Positions 29,866 to 37,918 of a stretch of DNA of 64,000 nt are shown in pieces. Both the position numbers and the translations under genes were made by a program. The DNA is from CALBPI01 sp038529355 (GTDB lineage: Bacteria; Pseudomonadota; Gammaproteobacteria; Steroidobacterales; Woeseiaceae), in the NCBI GenBank assembly GCA_038529355.1, contig JBCBDU010000003.1, positions 87,039 to 151,038 of the forward strand. The letters run 5' to 3'. The notes beneath the pieces are model-generated. The model was not told the DNA's origin. It did not search any database and worked only from the letters and a program-made list of their open reading frames with translations. How positions within the stretch are numbered: the first letter of the stretch is position 1; every line of letters begins with the position of its first letter.

Positions 29866-30351
29866 TCATTGTGTTTTCATACCAAACGTTGGCCGCCAGA
29901 TCGCCAACACCACATTCACCACCGCAAGGCTCAGCAAAATGTACAGCGCGGTCCACTCGGCGCCGAGCAACTCGTTGAGGGTGGCAAGATCCATGTTGCC
30001 GTCGACCGCATCTTGCGCGGCACGCTTCGCCGCTTGTGCCGGCCCATCGATACTGGCCAGCGTCGCTTCGAATATGAGCAGACCACTCAGCGCCTTCAAC
30101 CACACCCATGGTGCGTTCATGAACGGATAGTGCACGACCATCGCCAGCAAACCGCTGGTCACGACGACCACCATCGAGGGCAGAATCATCCACTTCGACA
30201 CACTCGCGAGGCTTTCGCGCAGCGCAAGATGCTGCGAAACATCCGTAATCTCCGGCGCGAACATCAACACAAGCAGGTACGCCGCAAGACCACCGCCGTA
30301 ACCGATGCCGGCAATCGAATGCAAAATCTTGACGGCTTTTCGTTTCCACAT
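29866..30351 (-). CDS. Four-helix membrane protein, DUF2269/CopD-like
   Basis: A 161-residue inner-membrane protein with four hydrophobic helices (about 5-30, 55-75, 83-100 and 135-153). It begins KILHSIAGIGYGGGLAAYLL, resembling DUF2269 and CopD-type proteins, whose helical histidines can bind haem or copper. The function is not known. About 215 bases separate it from the SnoaL-like gene; no gene or clear signal is seen in that gap. Confidence 0.65.
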   Translation of the reverse strand: MWKRKAVKILHSIAGIGYGGGLAAYLLVLMFAPEITDVSQHLALRESLASVSKWMILPSMVVVVTSGLLAMVVHYPFMNAPWVWLKALSGLLIFEATLASIDGPAQAAKRAAQDAVDGNMDLATLNELLGAEWTALYILLSLAVVNVVLAIWRPTFGMKTQ

Positions 30352-30449
30352 GGCGAAATACTAACAGTACGCAACGCAGCGTTCAGCGCGATCGGTACTT
30401 GCAATCGGCTGCACGGGTGGCGGCTCCTTGACAGCGAATCCGACGTCTC

Positions 30450-30512
30450 GATTGCTTGTGCAGGTCATTTGGTTGCTTGCACAAGTCATTCGGTTCCTTG
30501 TGCAGGTCGAAT
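30450..30512 (+). repeat. Three tandem 21-bp imperfect repeats upstream of alkB
   Basis: Three consecutive 21-base units (30450-30470, 30471-30491, 30492-30512) share the core TTGCTTGTGCAGGTCATT with a few changes. The middle unit carries TTGCACAAG, so CTTGTGCA of the first unit and TGCACAAG of the second form an 8-base inverted pair. The array ends 62 bases before the alkB start and about 100 bases from the divergent membrane gene, a position suited to a regulator binding in tandem. Confidence 0.75.
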
Positions 30513-30574
30513 GAGCTGTTACGCCGACAACATGCGCGATGCAGTCAATCCGGCGCGCTGCTAGCATGCGACGC

Positions 30575-31219
30575 ATGGATGATTTGTTCCAAGAAGCCAG
30601 ACCTGACGTCAGCGAAATTGACGACGGTTTGACGCTGTTGAGCGACTACGCAGACACCGCGTCGCTGCTCGCCGCCCTGCCAGATCTGACCGCGCGGTCC
30701 GGGTGGCGGAACATGCAAACACCGGGCGGCAAGACAATCAATGTGGCCGTGACGAATTGCGGCGACGTCGGCTGGGTATCCGATCGCAGCGGCTATCGTT
30801 ATCAGGCAACCGATCCGTTAACCAACGCGCCATGGCCAGCGTTACCAGAAGCGTGGAAAACGGTCGCATCGGCCGCTGCGGCCCGCGCCGGCTTCCAACA
30901 CTTTGTGCCCAACGTCTGTCTGATTAATCGCTATTTACCCGGCGATCGCATGACCTCACACCAGGACAAGAATGAGGGCAGCTTCGAGCAGCCGGTCGTG
31001 ACGATCTCAACTGGCCTGCCGGCAACGTTTCAGGTGTTTGGCGAACAGCGCGGCGGCACGCCGGTGAACATACCCGTGTACGACGGCGACGTGATGGTGA
31101 TGGGTGGTGCGGCGCGCCTGTGGTTCCATGGCGTAAAAAAACTCGCAGGGCCGGCGACAGATGCCCGACCACACCGCATCAGCCTGACGTTTCGCTACGC
31201 GAGCAATATTCGCCGTTAG
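30575..31219 (+). CDS. alkB: Alpha-ketoglutarate-dependent dioxygenase AlkB
   Basis: Repairs N1-methyladenine and N3-methylcytosine in DNA by oxidative demethylation, using Fe(II), oxygen and 2-oxoglutarate. It matches E. coli AlkB closely: GGKTINVAVTNCGDVGW, NAPWPALP, CLINRYLPGDRMTSHQDKNE (His and Asp iron ligands), LWFHGV (third ligand) and RPHRISLTFRY (2-oxoglutarate arginines). ATG 30575 gives 214 residues; a frame from 30539 is less likely. It stands alone, without ada. Confidence 0.95.
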   Translation: MDDLFQEARPDVSEIDDGLTLLSDYADTASLLAALPDLTARSGWRNMQTPGGKTINVAVTNCGDVGWVSDRSGYRYQATDPLTNAPWPALPEAWKTVASAAAARAGFQHFVPNVCLINRYLPGDRMTSHQDKNEGSFEQPVVTISTGLPATFQVFGEQRGGTPVNIPVYDGDVMVMGGAARLWFHGVKKLAGPATDARPHRISLTFRYASNIRR

Positions 31220-31235
31220 CTGGCGTCCTATCAGA

Positions 31236-31256
31236 GCCGCACAAGTGCGGCCGCAC
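31236..31256. other. Perfect palindrome and hairpin past alkB
   Basis: GCCGCAC, AA, GTGCGGC forms a tight hairpin, and its right half is also the 12-base perfect palindrome GTGCGGCCGCAC. It lies 17 bases past the alkB stop, between convergent genes. No T run follows, so it may be a processing or stabilising hairpin rather than an intrinsic terminator. Confidence 0.4.
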
Positions 31257-31442
31257 TGGATCAATCTCACGTTTCGTGACGCAATGTCGATCAAGCGCTA
31301 ACCACGAAGGTCGACCGCTCGCGCTAAGCCAGCCTCATACGGCGTGCATCGCACGCGTCACTCGACGCACATCCCACGCGCTCATCCATCGCCGTTAGTC
31401 TCACGCGGTGGCCGACGTGCACCATCAGCGGCCTTCGCAACG

Positions 31443-32540
31443 CTAGCCGCGTGCCGCCAGCAAAGCGCTTTCGGTAATCCGCTGGAATGGCGTCGAAAGC
31501 GTGCGGAAAGCATCGAGCGATGCGTAGATCTCCCGGGCGTCAGCATTGCGCGCTGTGATTTCCTCAATCACCGCTCGCGTGTGCTCACGCATCGCGGCTA
31601 ACACGCTGTCCGGGAATGCGCGCACACTGACGCTGTCGTCTTCAAGCAGCGTCGCAAACGCCTCGGCGTTGCGATACGTGTACTCGGCCAACATGTCGCA
31701 GTTGATCGCCTGACAACAGGCTTTGACCAGCGCCTGCAAATCGTCGGGCAACGAATTCCACGCCGCCTCGTTGATGATCGCCTCAAGCATCGGGCCTGGC
31801 TCATGCCAACCCGGGTAGTAGTAGTACTTGGCGACGCGCGGAAAGCCGAACGTCACATCATTGTACGGCCCGACCCACTCGGTTGCATCGATGTTGCCGG
31901 TTTGCAGCGCCGTGAATATCTCACCACCAGGCAGCGTCACCGGCGTCCCGCCAGCCCGCCGCAGCACCTCACCGCCCAGACCCGGGATTCGCATCTTCAG
32001 ATCCTTCAGATCTTCAACGCTATTGATCTCGCGGTTGTACCATCCACCCATCTGACCACCGGTATTGCCGGCCGGGAACGGCACGACGCCAAACGGTTTG
32101 TAGATCTTCTGCCACAACTTCAAGCCATCGCCATAGTACATCCAGCCATTGATCTCAGCGGCGTTGAGTCCGAACGGAATCGTTGCGATAAATTGCGCCG
32201 CCTCCACTTTGGCTTTCCAGTAGTAAGCCCCCGAATGCCCCATTTCGGCGGTGCCCTGCGAGACGGCATCGAACACCTCAAACGCCGGCACCAATTCATT
32301 CGCCGCATACACACGGATCGTGATGCGCCCGCCGGACGCCGCCTCGATCATTGCCGCAAGATTGGTCGCCGCCCGGCCCAGACCCGGAAAGTTGGGCGGC
32401 CACGTCGTCACCATCTTCCACTTGAAGCGTTGCGCCGGGCTGTCGCTGCCACCGGCGGTTTGCTGCTCGCCCGAACAGGCCGCCAGACTGGCCGCTACGG
32501 CACCGCCACTGAGCTGCGATAAAAACTTACGACGCTTCAT
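31443..32540 (-). CDS. dctP: TRAP transporter solute-binding protein (DctP/TakP-like), Tat lipoprotein
   Basis: A periplasmic substrate receptor of 365 residues. The N terminus (MKRRKFLSQLSGG) has a twin-arginine motif and a lipobox ending AAC at about residue 22, so it should be exported folded through Tat and lipid-anchored. The mature part resembles TakP-type receptors for keto acids: AANELVPAFEVFDAVSQGTAEMGHSGAYYW, AGNTGGQMGGWYNREI, and EWVGPYNDVTFGFPRVAKYYYYPGWHEPG. No membrane subunits adjoin it, so the dctQ-dctM pair at 22.9-24.8 kb is the likely partner. The specific ligand is not predictable by eye. Confidence 0.92.
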   Translation of the reverse strand: MKRRKFLSQLSGGAVAASLAACSGEQQTAGGSDSPAQRFKWKMVTTWPPNFPGLGRAATNLAAMIEAASGGRITIRVYAANELVPAFEVFDAVSQGTAEMGHSGAYYWKAKVEAAQFIATIPFGLNAAEINGWMYYGDGLKLWQKIYKPFGVVPFPAGNTGGQMGGWYNREINSVEDLKDLKMRIPGLGGEVLRRAGGTPVTLPGGEIFTALQTGNIDATEWVGPYNDVTFGFPRVAKYYYYPGWHEPGPMLEAIINEAAWNSLPDDLQALVKACCQAINCDMLAEYTYRNAEAFATLLEDDSVSVRAFPDSVLAAMREHTRAVIEEITARNADAREIYASLDAFRTLSTPFQRITESALLAARG

Positions 32541-32708
32541 AATTCCCCCGAGGCTGTCATCGTTATCCGACCATCATGCTACAGCCAGCCGTCGCCGCCA
32601 ACCGCCGCTCTTGCACCGCTCGATCCGCGGTGTGATCCGCTACAATTGGTGCTCCGGATGTCGATTTGGCGGCGGTATCCCCACTCAGGAATTAACAGGT
32701 AAGCGCAC

Positions 32709-33158
32709 ATGATCGGGTTGCTGCAGCGTGTCACGCGCGCGAATGTCTGCGTCGACGGAAACTGTATTGGCCGCATCAACACCGGCTTGCTGGTGCTGGT
32801 TGGCGTTGAGAAGCATGACAACGACACGTTGGCCGCACAATTGGCACAAAAGATCGCAACTTACCGTGTTTTCGAAGATGATGCCGGCAAAATGAATTTG
32901 TCGGTCAGCGCTATCGGCGGTGAAGTCTTGCTCGTGCCTCAATTCACGCTGGCGGCCGACACTGGGCGCGGCCGCCGGCCAAGTTTTGCCTCTGCTGCCC
33001 CACCGGATTTGGGGCGCACGTGCTTTGAACACTGCGTCAACGCGCTGCGGGAAACCGGCATCGCGGTTGAAACCGGGGAATTCGGCGCCAATATGCAGGT
33101 CGAACTGGTTAATAACGGCCCTGTGACGTTCTGGCTGCAGGTGGGCGGAGCCCGCTAG
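32709..33158 (+). CDS. dtd: D-aminoacyl-tRNA deacylase
   Basis: Removes D-amino acids from mischarged tRNAs. Homodimeric family with two signatures, both readable here: VPQFTLAAD (usually SQFTL) with the catalytic threonine region, and NNGPVTFWL (NxGPVT) near the C terminus. The start MIGLLQRVTRANVCV is typical. 149 residues. It is 114 bases upstream of tatA on the same strand. Confidence 0.95.
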   Translation: MIGLLQRVTRANVCVDGNCIGRINTGLLVLVGVEKHDNDTLAAQLAQKIATYRVFEDDAGKMNLSVSAIGGEVLLVPQFTLAADTGRGRRPSFASAAPPDLGRTCFEHCVNALRETGIAVETGEFGANMQVELVNNGPVTFWLQVGGAR

Positions 33159-33272
33159 CCGTACCGACCTCACAGTTTTACCGTTTTGTCACAGGGCTCT
33201 GGCACTCTAGCCAAGCTAACTCGCGTATGATGTAACGACGCGTGTCACAGGCACTATAGAAGGAAGATTATC

Positions 33273-33515
33273 GTGGGTTTAGGAGGCATCAGCGCTTGGC
33301 AGCTCATCATTGTTCTGGTGATTGTCATCGCTATTTTCGGCACTAAGAGATTCAAGAACATCGGCAGCGACCTTGGCGGCGCGGTCAAAGGCTTCAAAAA
33401 CGCCATTGATGATGGCGAAAAAAAAGCTGACGAGACGCGCGTACTCAACGAGAGCGAAGACGCGACATTCGAATCGACACCCAGCAAAGACAGCTCCAAG
33501 AGCAGCCAGTCTTAA
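33273..33515 (+). CDS. tatA: Sec-independent translocase component TatA
   Basis: Forms the protein-conducting assembly of the twin-arginine pathway. 80 residues: an N-terminal helix (MGLGGISAWQLIIVLVIVI), the FGTKRFKNIGSDLGGAVKGFK hinge and amphipathic helix, and a charged tail. It starts with GTG after a strong AGAAGGAAG site. The SAWQL opening and FGTKR hinge separate it from TatB. First of tatABC. Confidence 0.96.
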   Translation: MGLGGISAWQLIIVLVIVIAIFGTKRFKNIGSDLGGAVKGFKNAIDDGEKKADETRVLNESEDATFESTPSKDSSKSSQS

Positions 33516-33537
33516 GCTGACTGCGGGCTAGGCAGGC

Positions 33538-33993
33538 ATGGGTTTCGGCACACTTGAACTGGTACTGATCTTCGCGATCATGCTCGTCGTGCTCGGTCCC
33601 GAACGCATGGCGGAGGTGGCACGCAAGATCGGCCACTTCGTTGGCTATGCCCGGCGCATGAGCCGCAACTTTCAGGTACAGCTCGAGGACGAGCTGGAGA
33701 TGAAGAAAATTCGTGATTCGCTGCCGAACCGTGTGGATCTGAAAAAAGGTCTGGGCGTCGACAAGCTCGAAGCGCAAATCAACAATTTATCCGACCCGAT
33801 CACGCCCGCTAGCAGTGCGAAGGCCGCTGCCACCACGGCGGCTGTTGCCAACACCGCGAGCGATACGCCAGAGGCACCGCAAGACACAAGCGTAGCCGCT
33901 GCGCCAGAAGAGTCACCGGCTCCTGCAAGCATTGCGGCGACGACGCCTCCGGCCGCAGACACCGTTACCAGCAAAGACGCGGCACAACAATGA
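33538..33993 (+). CDS. tatB: Sec-independent translocase component TatB
   Basis: Part of the TatBC receptor for twin-arginine signal peptides. It begins MGFGTLELVLIFAIMLVVLGPERM with the TatB-type glutamate and LGPER hinge, followed by an amphipathic helix and an Ala/Pro/Thr-rich low-complexity tail (about 90-150). 151 residues. It starts 22 bases after tatA and overlaps tatC by four bases. Confidence 0.95.
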   Translation: MGFGTLELVLIFAIMLVVLGPERMAEVARKIGHFVGYARRMSRNFQVQLEDELEMKKIRDSLPNRVDLKKGLGVDKLEAQINNLSDPITPASSAKAAATTAAVANTASDTPEAPQDTSVAAAPEESPAPASIAATTPPAADTVTSKDAAQQ

Positions 33994-34778
33994 GCATCAC
34001 CGACGACGAAGCGCTCGAGGAATCGAGCCTGCTATCGCACCTGCTTGAGCTGCGCTCGCGCATGTTGTGGGCGTTCGGTGCCATCGTTGTGATGTTCGTG
34101 GCGTTGCTGCCGTTCGCGAAAAAACTGTTTACGTTAGTGGCACTGCCATTACAGCGGGCATTGCCGGTCGGCAACACGATGATTGCCACCGAACCGGCCT
34201 CGACGGTGTTCGCGCCGTTCAAACTGGCCTTTTTCGTCGCCGTGTTTCTGGCGATGCCCGTCATCCTGTATCAAGTGTGGGCATTCATTGCGCCAGGCTT
34301 GTACAAGAAAGAAAAGCGCTTTGCCGTGCCGCTGCTGGCCAGCAGCATCGTGCTGTTTTACACCGGCGTGCTGTTTGCCTACTTTGTCGTCTTCCCGCTG
34401 ATCTTCGGCTTCGTGGTTGCGTTCGCGCCCGAAGGCGTTGAAAACATGACCGACATCTCCAGCTATCTGTCGTTCGCAATGACACTGTTCCTGGCCTTTG
34501 GCATCGCGTTCGAAGTGCCGGTGGCGACGGTGCTGCTGTGCTGGGCCGGTTTCACGTCACCCGCCAAGCTCAAGCGCATGCGCGCCTACGTGTTCCTCGG
34601 CTGCTTTGTCGTGGGCATGTTCCTGACGCCACCGGATATCTTCAGCCAGACCTTGCTGGCGATCCCGGTTTACGTGCTGTTCGAGGCCGGCATCATCATG
34701 TCGGCGCTGCTGCTTAAGCACAAAGCCGATAACGAACCGCTCGAACATACCGGCGACGGCGACGAAGAGTTCGATTAG
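33990..34778 (+). CDS. tatC: Sec-independent translocase component TatC
   Basis: The six-helix core receptor for Tat signal peptides. Family motifs: SHLLELRSRML at the N terminus, ATEPASTVFAPFKLAFFVA, YQVWAFIAPGLYKKEKR, and a C-terminal LTPPDIFSQTLLAIPVYVLFE. 262 residues, coupled to tatB by an ATGA overlap. The Tat-type dctP signal peptide 1.4 kb away is a likely client. Confidence 0.97.
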   Translation: MSITDDEALEESSLLSHLLELRSRMLWAFGAIVVMFVALLPFAKKLFTLVALPLQRALPVGNTMIATEPASTVFAPFKLAFFVAVFLAMPVILYQVWAFIAPGLYKKEKRFAVPLLASSIVLFYTGVLFAYFVVFPLIFGFVVAFAPEGVENMTDISSYLSFAMTLFLAFGIAFEVPVATVLLCWAGFTSPAKLKRMRAYVFLGCFVVGMFLTPPDIFSQTLLAIPVYVLFEAGIIMSALLLKHKADNEPLEHTGDGDEEFD

Positions 34779-34886
34779 TCGAGGTTGAAGCTGCCGATCG
34801 ACGAGCGGTTAAGGCAGTCGTCTGATCACTTCTGCGAAAGGTGGAGTTGCCGGTCGGCTGCCAACGAACACCGGCGACTGCGCCGC

Positions 34887-35699
34887 TCAGGCCGCCCGCT
34901 TATCCGCCGCAGCAGATTTGCGCACCCAGACTCGCGCCTTCGAGCCGACGTGCCAGACCTGATAGAGCGCGTTGCTAAACGGCTTGTTTGAATAGGTGCG
35001 CCAGTCCACTAATTCAAAACCGGTCATATCCAGCAGCGTCTTGAACGCCGGCTTACAGAACTCGTTGACGTGTCCGGGGCGCCACTCCGGCGCGAACTTC
35101 TTGTTGCGCATGCCGCGGTTCTTGAAAAAGCGTTTGAACGCAAACGCGAATGAACGTGTGTTCGGAAACTCCAACAGGGCATGACCGCCCGGCTTCAATA
35201 GCTCACCAATCTTGCTCATGGCCAGCACCGAATCCGGCAAATGCTCCAGCACATGCCGCAACACGACCACGTCATATTCGCCCTTGTCGTCGCCGTCGTA
35301 GCGCAGAAAATCGCTGACAGCGACTTCGACGCCCAGCTCGGCGCTGACGTCGCGCGCGGCTTCATCCGACAGCTCGAGACCTTTGACGTGCCAGCCGGCT
35401 TGCTGGGCCAGATACAGCAAGCGGCCGTTACCACAGCCAATATCCATGAACCTGGCCGGCGTCGGATGCCGCTTGCGAATGTAGTCCCACGACTGCGTGC
35501 CATCGACGTTCGACTTGTAGTCCGCCACCGTCGGGCTGACATAGGTGTGCGTGTACTGAGTCTGATCGACGCCCAGCGACAGGTCATAGTTGACGAGCTG
35601 GCAGTCCTGGCACTGATAGAAGTGCAAGTCCTGCGCGTGACCGTCCGACATGTAGTGCTTCAGGTTGTCGCCGTTACACAGCCGGCATTGTTCCAACAT
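34887..35699 (-). CDS. Class I SAM methyltransferase with an N-terminal Cys cluster
   Basis: 270 residues. The N terminus has a CRLC..CQDC zinc-ribbon-like cluster (about residues 5-35), followed by a Rossmann methyltransferase: motif I FMDIGCGNGRLL near 98, VKGLELSDEAARDVS, and VVVLRHVLEHLPDS. The C-terminal part (RPGHVNEFCKPAFKTLLDMTGF) is typical of Methyltransf_23-like enzymes acting on sugars, lipids or polyketides. ATG 35699 puts the Cys cluster at the start; a frame from 35786 is unlikely. The substrate is unknown, and no sugar or lipid cluster is adjacent. Confidence 0.78.
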   Translation of the reverse strand: MLEQCRLCNGDNLKHYMSDGHAQDLHFYQCQDCQLVNYDLSLGVDQTQYTHTYVSPTVADYKSNVDGTQSWDYIRKRHPTPARFMDIGCGNGRLLYLAQQAGWHVKGLELSDEAARDVSAELGVEVAVSDFLRYDGDDKGEYDVVVLRHVLEHLPDSVLAMSKIGELLKPGGHALLEFPNTRSFAFAFKRFFKNRGMRNKKFAPEWRPGHVNEFCKPAFKTLLDMTGFELVDWRTYSNKPFSNALYQVWHVGSKARVWVRKSAAADKRAA

Positions 35700-35854
35700 C
35701 ACAAATCCTATCCGTAGTGTCTGAAACGAACGCGCCGTGAGATTTGGCCGCCCACTCGTTGGCCGCAATCTGTTTGGGAGTGACACGCCTCGCCGAGGCC
35801 CAATCTGCCGCGCGGGTTGCAGCTTAACGGGTCGAACGCCTCACGCGTTATCGT

Positions 35855-36088
35855 CTAGCGACGCAACAAATCCTCAACGTTGCTGGCACCGGTCGCGTCA
35901 ATCTGGTCTTCCGTCATCGTCTGAACGTTGCGACCGCTATCCACGCCGGCTCGACGGATCAGCCGGGTCCCGGTTTGTGGCTGTGGCCTCGGAAGATCGG
36001 CGCGCGCATCACCTTCAATCGCTGGCGTCGCGGCGCATCCATACGACATCGCTGCCATCACAATCACAAGCAAAGTGCTGATTTTCAT
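35855..36088 (-). CDS. Small lipoprotein with a TonB-plug-like C terminus
   Basis: 77 residues. A lipoprotein signal (MKISTLLVIVMAAMSYGC, lipid on Cys18) is followed by a linker and a C-terminal stretch reading TGTRLIRRAGVDSGRNVQTM and ending ATGASNVEDLLRR. That tail looks like the opening of a TonB-dependent receptor plug (TGSRI.R, then T...I.ATGA..V.DLLRR), but no barrel follows. It could be a decayed receptor start joined to a lipoprotein signal, or a small family using this motif. ATG 36088 was chosen because the signal peptide begins there. Confidence 0.6.
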   Translation of the reverse strand: MKISTLLVIVMAAMSYGCAATPAIEGDARADLPRPQPQTGTRLIRRAGVDSGRNVQTMTEDQIDATGASNVEDLLRR

Positions 36089-36409
36089 GACTATTATTCC
36101 TTGTACTCGGTCAAACCGCCCCATTTCGCTGGAAACTGCAGCAACGCAAGATCCGTTCATATGAACCAGTGACCCCGGTCGCTGAACGCAGCCCCAGCTG
36201 ACTGCGCTTCACACCAGCATAGTCTGTCGACATCAGGTATTCAAAAACGATCCTGACGCCAAATAAAAACCGCCTCGTGATACGTCCATGGCAGTCGAGC
36301 CGTTAACGTCAACGACTGGCAGATCATGTGATTGCCATAATGCACCGCTGCATTTGACTAACGACGGTAACTGCTGAAAGCTTACGGCAAAATTTTTAGG
36401 GGAGATTCA
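36089..36409. other. 321-base gap between divergent genes
   Basis: No credible gene or RNA is seen. The right end holds the ribosome binding site of the peptide transporter (AGGGGAG at 36398-36404). A TTGACT at 36354-36359 could be a -35 box, but no good -10 is visible at the right distance. Promoters for both flanking genes must lie here. Confidence 0.4.
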
Positions 36410-37918
36410 ATGTCTGACGCACCGATTTCGGCGGCGGAAAAGACCATCATCGGTCATCCGCGCGGCCTCGCTACGCTGTTTTTCACAGAAATGTGGGAAC
36501 GCTTCAGTTACTACGGTATGCGCGCATTGCTCGTGTTGTTCATGACCGATCAAATCGCAACCGGCGGTTTGGGGCTGACTGACAAGACCGCCACAGCGAT
36601 TTACGGACTGTATACGGCGGCCGTTTACCTCGTGGCGCTGCCGGGTGGCTGGATCGCCGACCGCCTGCTCGGCGCACAGCGCGCCGTCTGGTTTGGCGGC
36701 ATCATCATCATGGCAGGTCATTTCGTTCTGGCCGTACCTAGCGTTCAGGCGTTTTTCCTGGGGTTGGTGCTCGTCGTGGTCGGTACCGGCTTGTTGAAGC
36801 CCAATATTAGCGCCATCGTTGGTGAGCTGTATGCCGAAGGCGACCCGCGCCGCGATGCTGGTTTCACGATTTTCTACATGGGTATTAACCTGGGCGCCGC
36901 CTTCGGTCCGCTGATTTGTGGCGGCCTCGGCCAGAGCGACAACTGGGGTTGGCACTACGGTTTCGCGGCCGCTGGCGTCGGCATGTTGTTCGGCCTCATA
37001 CAATTCCGCATGACGACGAAATATCTTGGCGACTCAGGCCGATTGCCCAGCAGCAGCGGCGACGTTGACAAGGATCTGAAACAACGCCGCACAGGCTGGA
37101 CCATCGTCACGATTGCGATGCTGATTCTGGCGACTGTTGTCGCGCTGAGCCTGACCGGCATCATCAAATTCGACGCGGTCTCACTGGCATCTGTGATGAC
37201 CTATGTCATCGTTTCGATGGCAGCCCTATTCTTCCTATACGTGCTGCTATTCGGCGGACTCACAAGCGTTGAGAAAAAACGCGTTGTCGTCATTATTGTA
37301 TTGTTCCTCGGCGCGGCTATGTTCTGGTCCGGGTTCGAGCAGGCTGGCTCCTCGTTGAACCTGTTTGCCGAGCGTTACACCGATCGCATGGTGGGTACGT
37401 TCGAGATCCCGGCGTCGTGGTTCCAGTCACTGAACGCCATCTTCATTATCCTGCTGGCGCCGTTTTATGCTGCGATGTGGGTCGGTTTGGCCAAGCGCAA
37501 CATGGAACCGGCAACGCCGTTCAAGTTTGCGGTTGGTCTGATCATTCTCGCGCTGGGTTTCCTGACGATGGTCGCCGCTGCAAAAATCGTCGCTGCCGGT
37601 AATCAGGCCATGCCGTATTGGCTGGTGCTGACCTACCTGCTGCACACGATGGGCGAGCTGACACTGTCTCCGGTAGGACTCTCGGCGACGACAAAACTTG
37701 CGCCGAAGCGCTACGTCGGTCAAATGATGGGTATCTGGTTTTTGGCAGCATCGCTCGGCAACCTGATTGCGGGGCTGATCGCCGGTGAGTTCGACGCCAA
37801 CAACGTCGCAGCGATGCCCGATCAATACATGAACATTGTCATGACGACCGGCGGCGCCGGCCTGATCCTGCTGGTGCTCAGCAAACCGGTGCGCTCTCTG
37901 ATGGGAGGTATAAAATGA
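36410..37918 (+). CDS. POT/PTR family proton-dependent oligopeptide transporter
   Basis: An inner-membrane symporter for di- and tripeptides, 502 residues with 12-14 helices. The proton-coupling ExxERF motif is present as EMWERFSYYGMRALL near residue 26, the PTR2 signature FYMGINLGAAFGPLICG near 155, and GFEQAGSSLNLF in the second half. A strong AGGGGAG ribosome site precedes the ATG. The stop overlaps the start of the M2 dipeptidase gene, so the exported peptidase and the importer are made together. Confidence 0.95.
   Translation: MSDAPISAAEKTIIGHPRGLATLFFTEMWERFSYYGMRALLVLFMTDQIATGGLGLTDKTATAIYGLYTAAVYLVALPGGWIADRLLGAQRAVWFGGIIIMAGHFVLAVPSVQAFFLGLVLVVVGTGLLKPNISAIVGELYAEGDPRRDAGFTIFYMGINLGAAFGPLICGGLGQSDNWGWHYGFAAAGVGMLFGLIQFRMTTKYLGDSGRLPSSSGDVDKDLKQRRTGWTIVTIAMLILATVVALSLTGIIKFDAVSLASVMTYVIVSMAALFFLYVLLFGGLTSVEKKRVVVIIVLFLGAAMFWSGFEQAGSSLNLFAERYTDRMVGTFEIPASWFQSLNAIFIILLAPFYAAMWVGLAKRNMEPATPFKFAVGLIILALGFLTMVAAAKIVAAGNQAMPYWLVLTYLLHTMGELTLSPVGLSATTKLAPKRYVGQMMGIWFLAASLGNLIAGLIAGEFDANNVAAMPDQYMNIVMTTGGAGLILLVLSKPVRSLMGGIK

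Noticed and set aside
30361..30576. 71-codon minus-strand frame with 7-residue repeats (MTCASNQ-like)
   Set aside because: The peptide repeat is only the reading of the 21-bp DNA repeats; there is no ribosome site and no similar protein is known.
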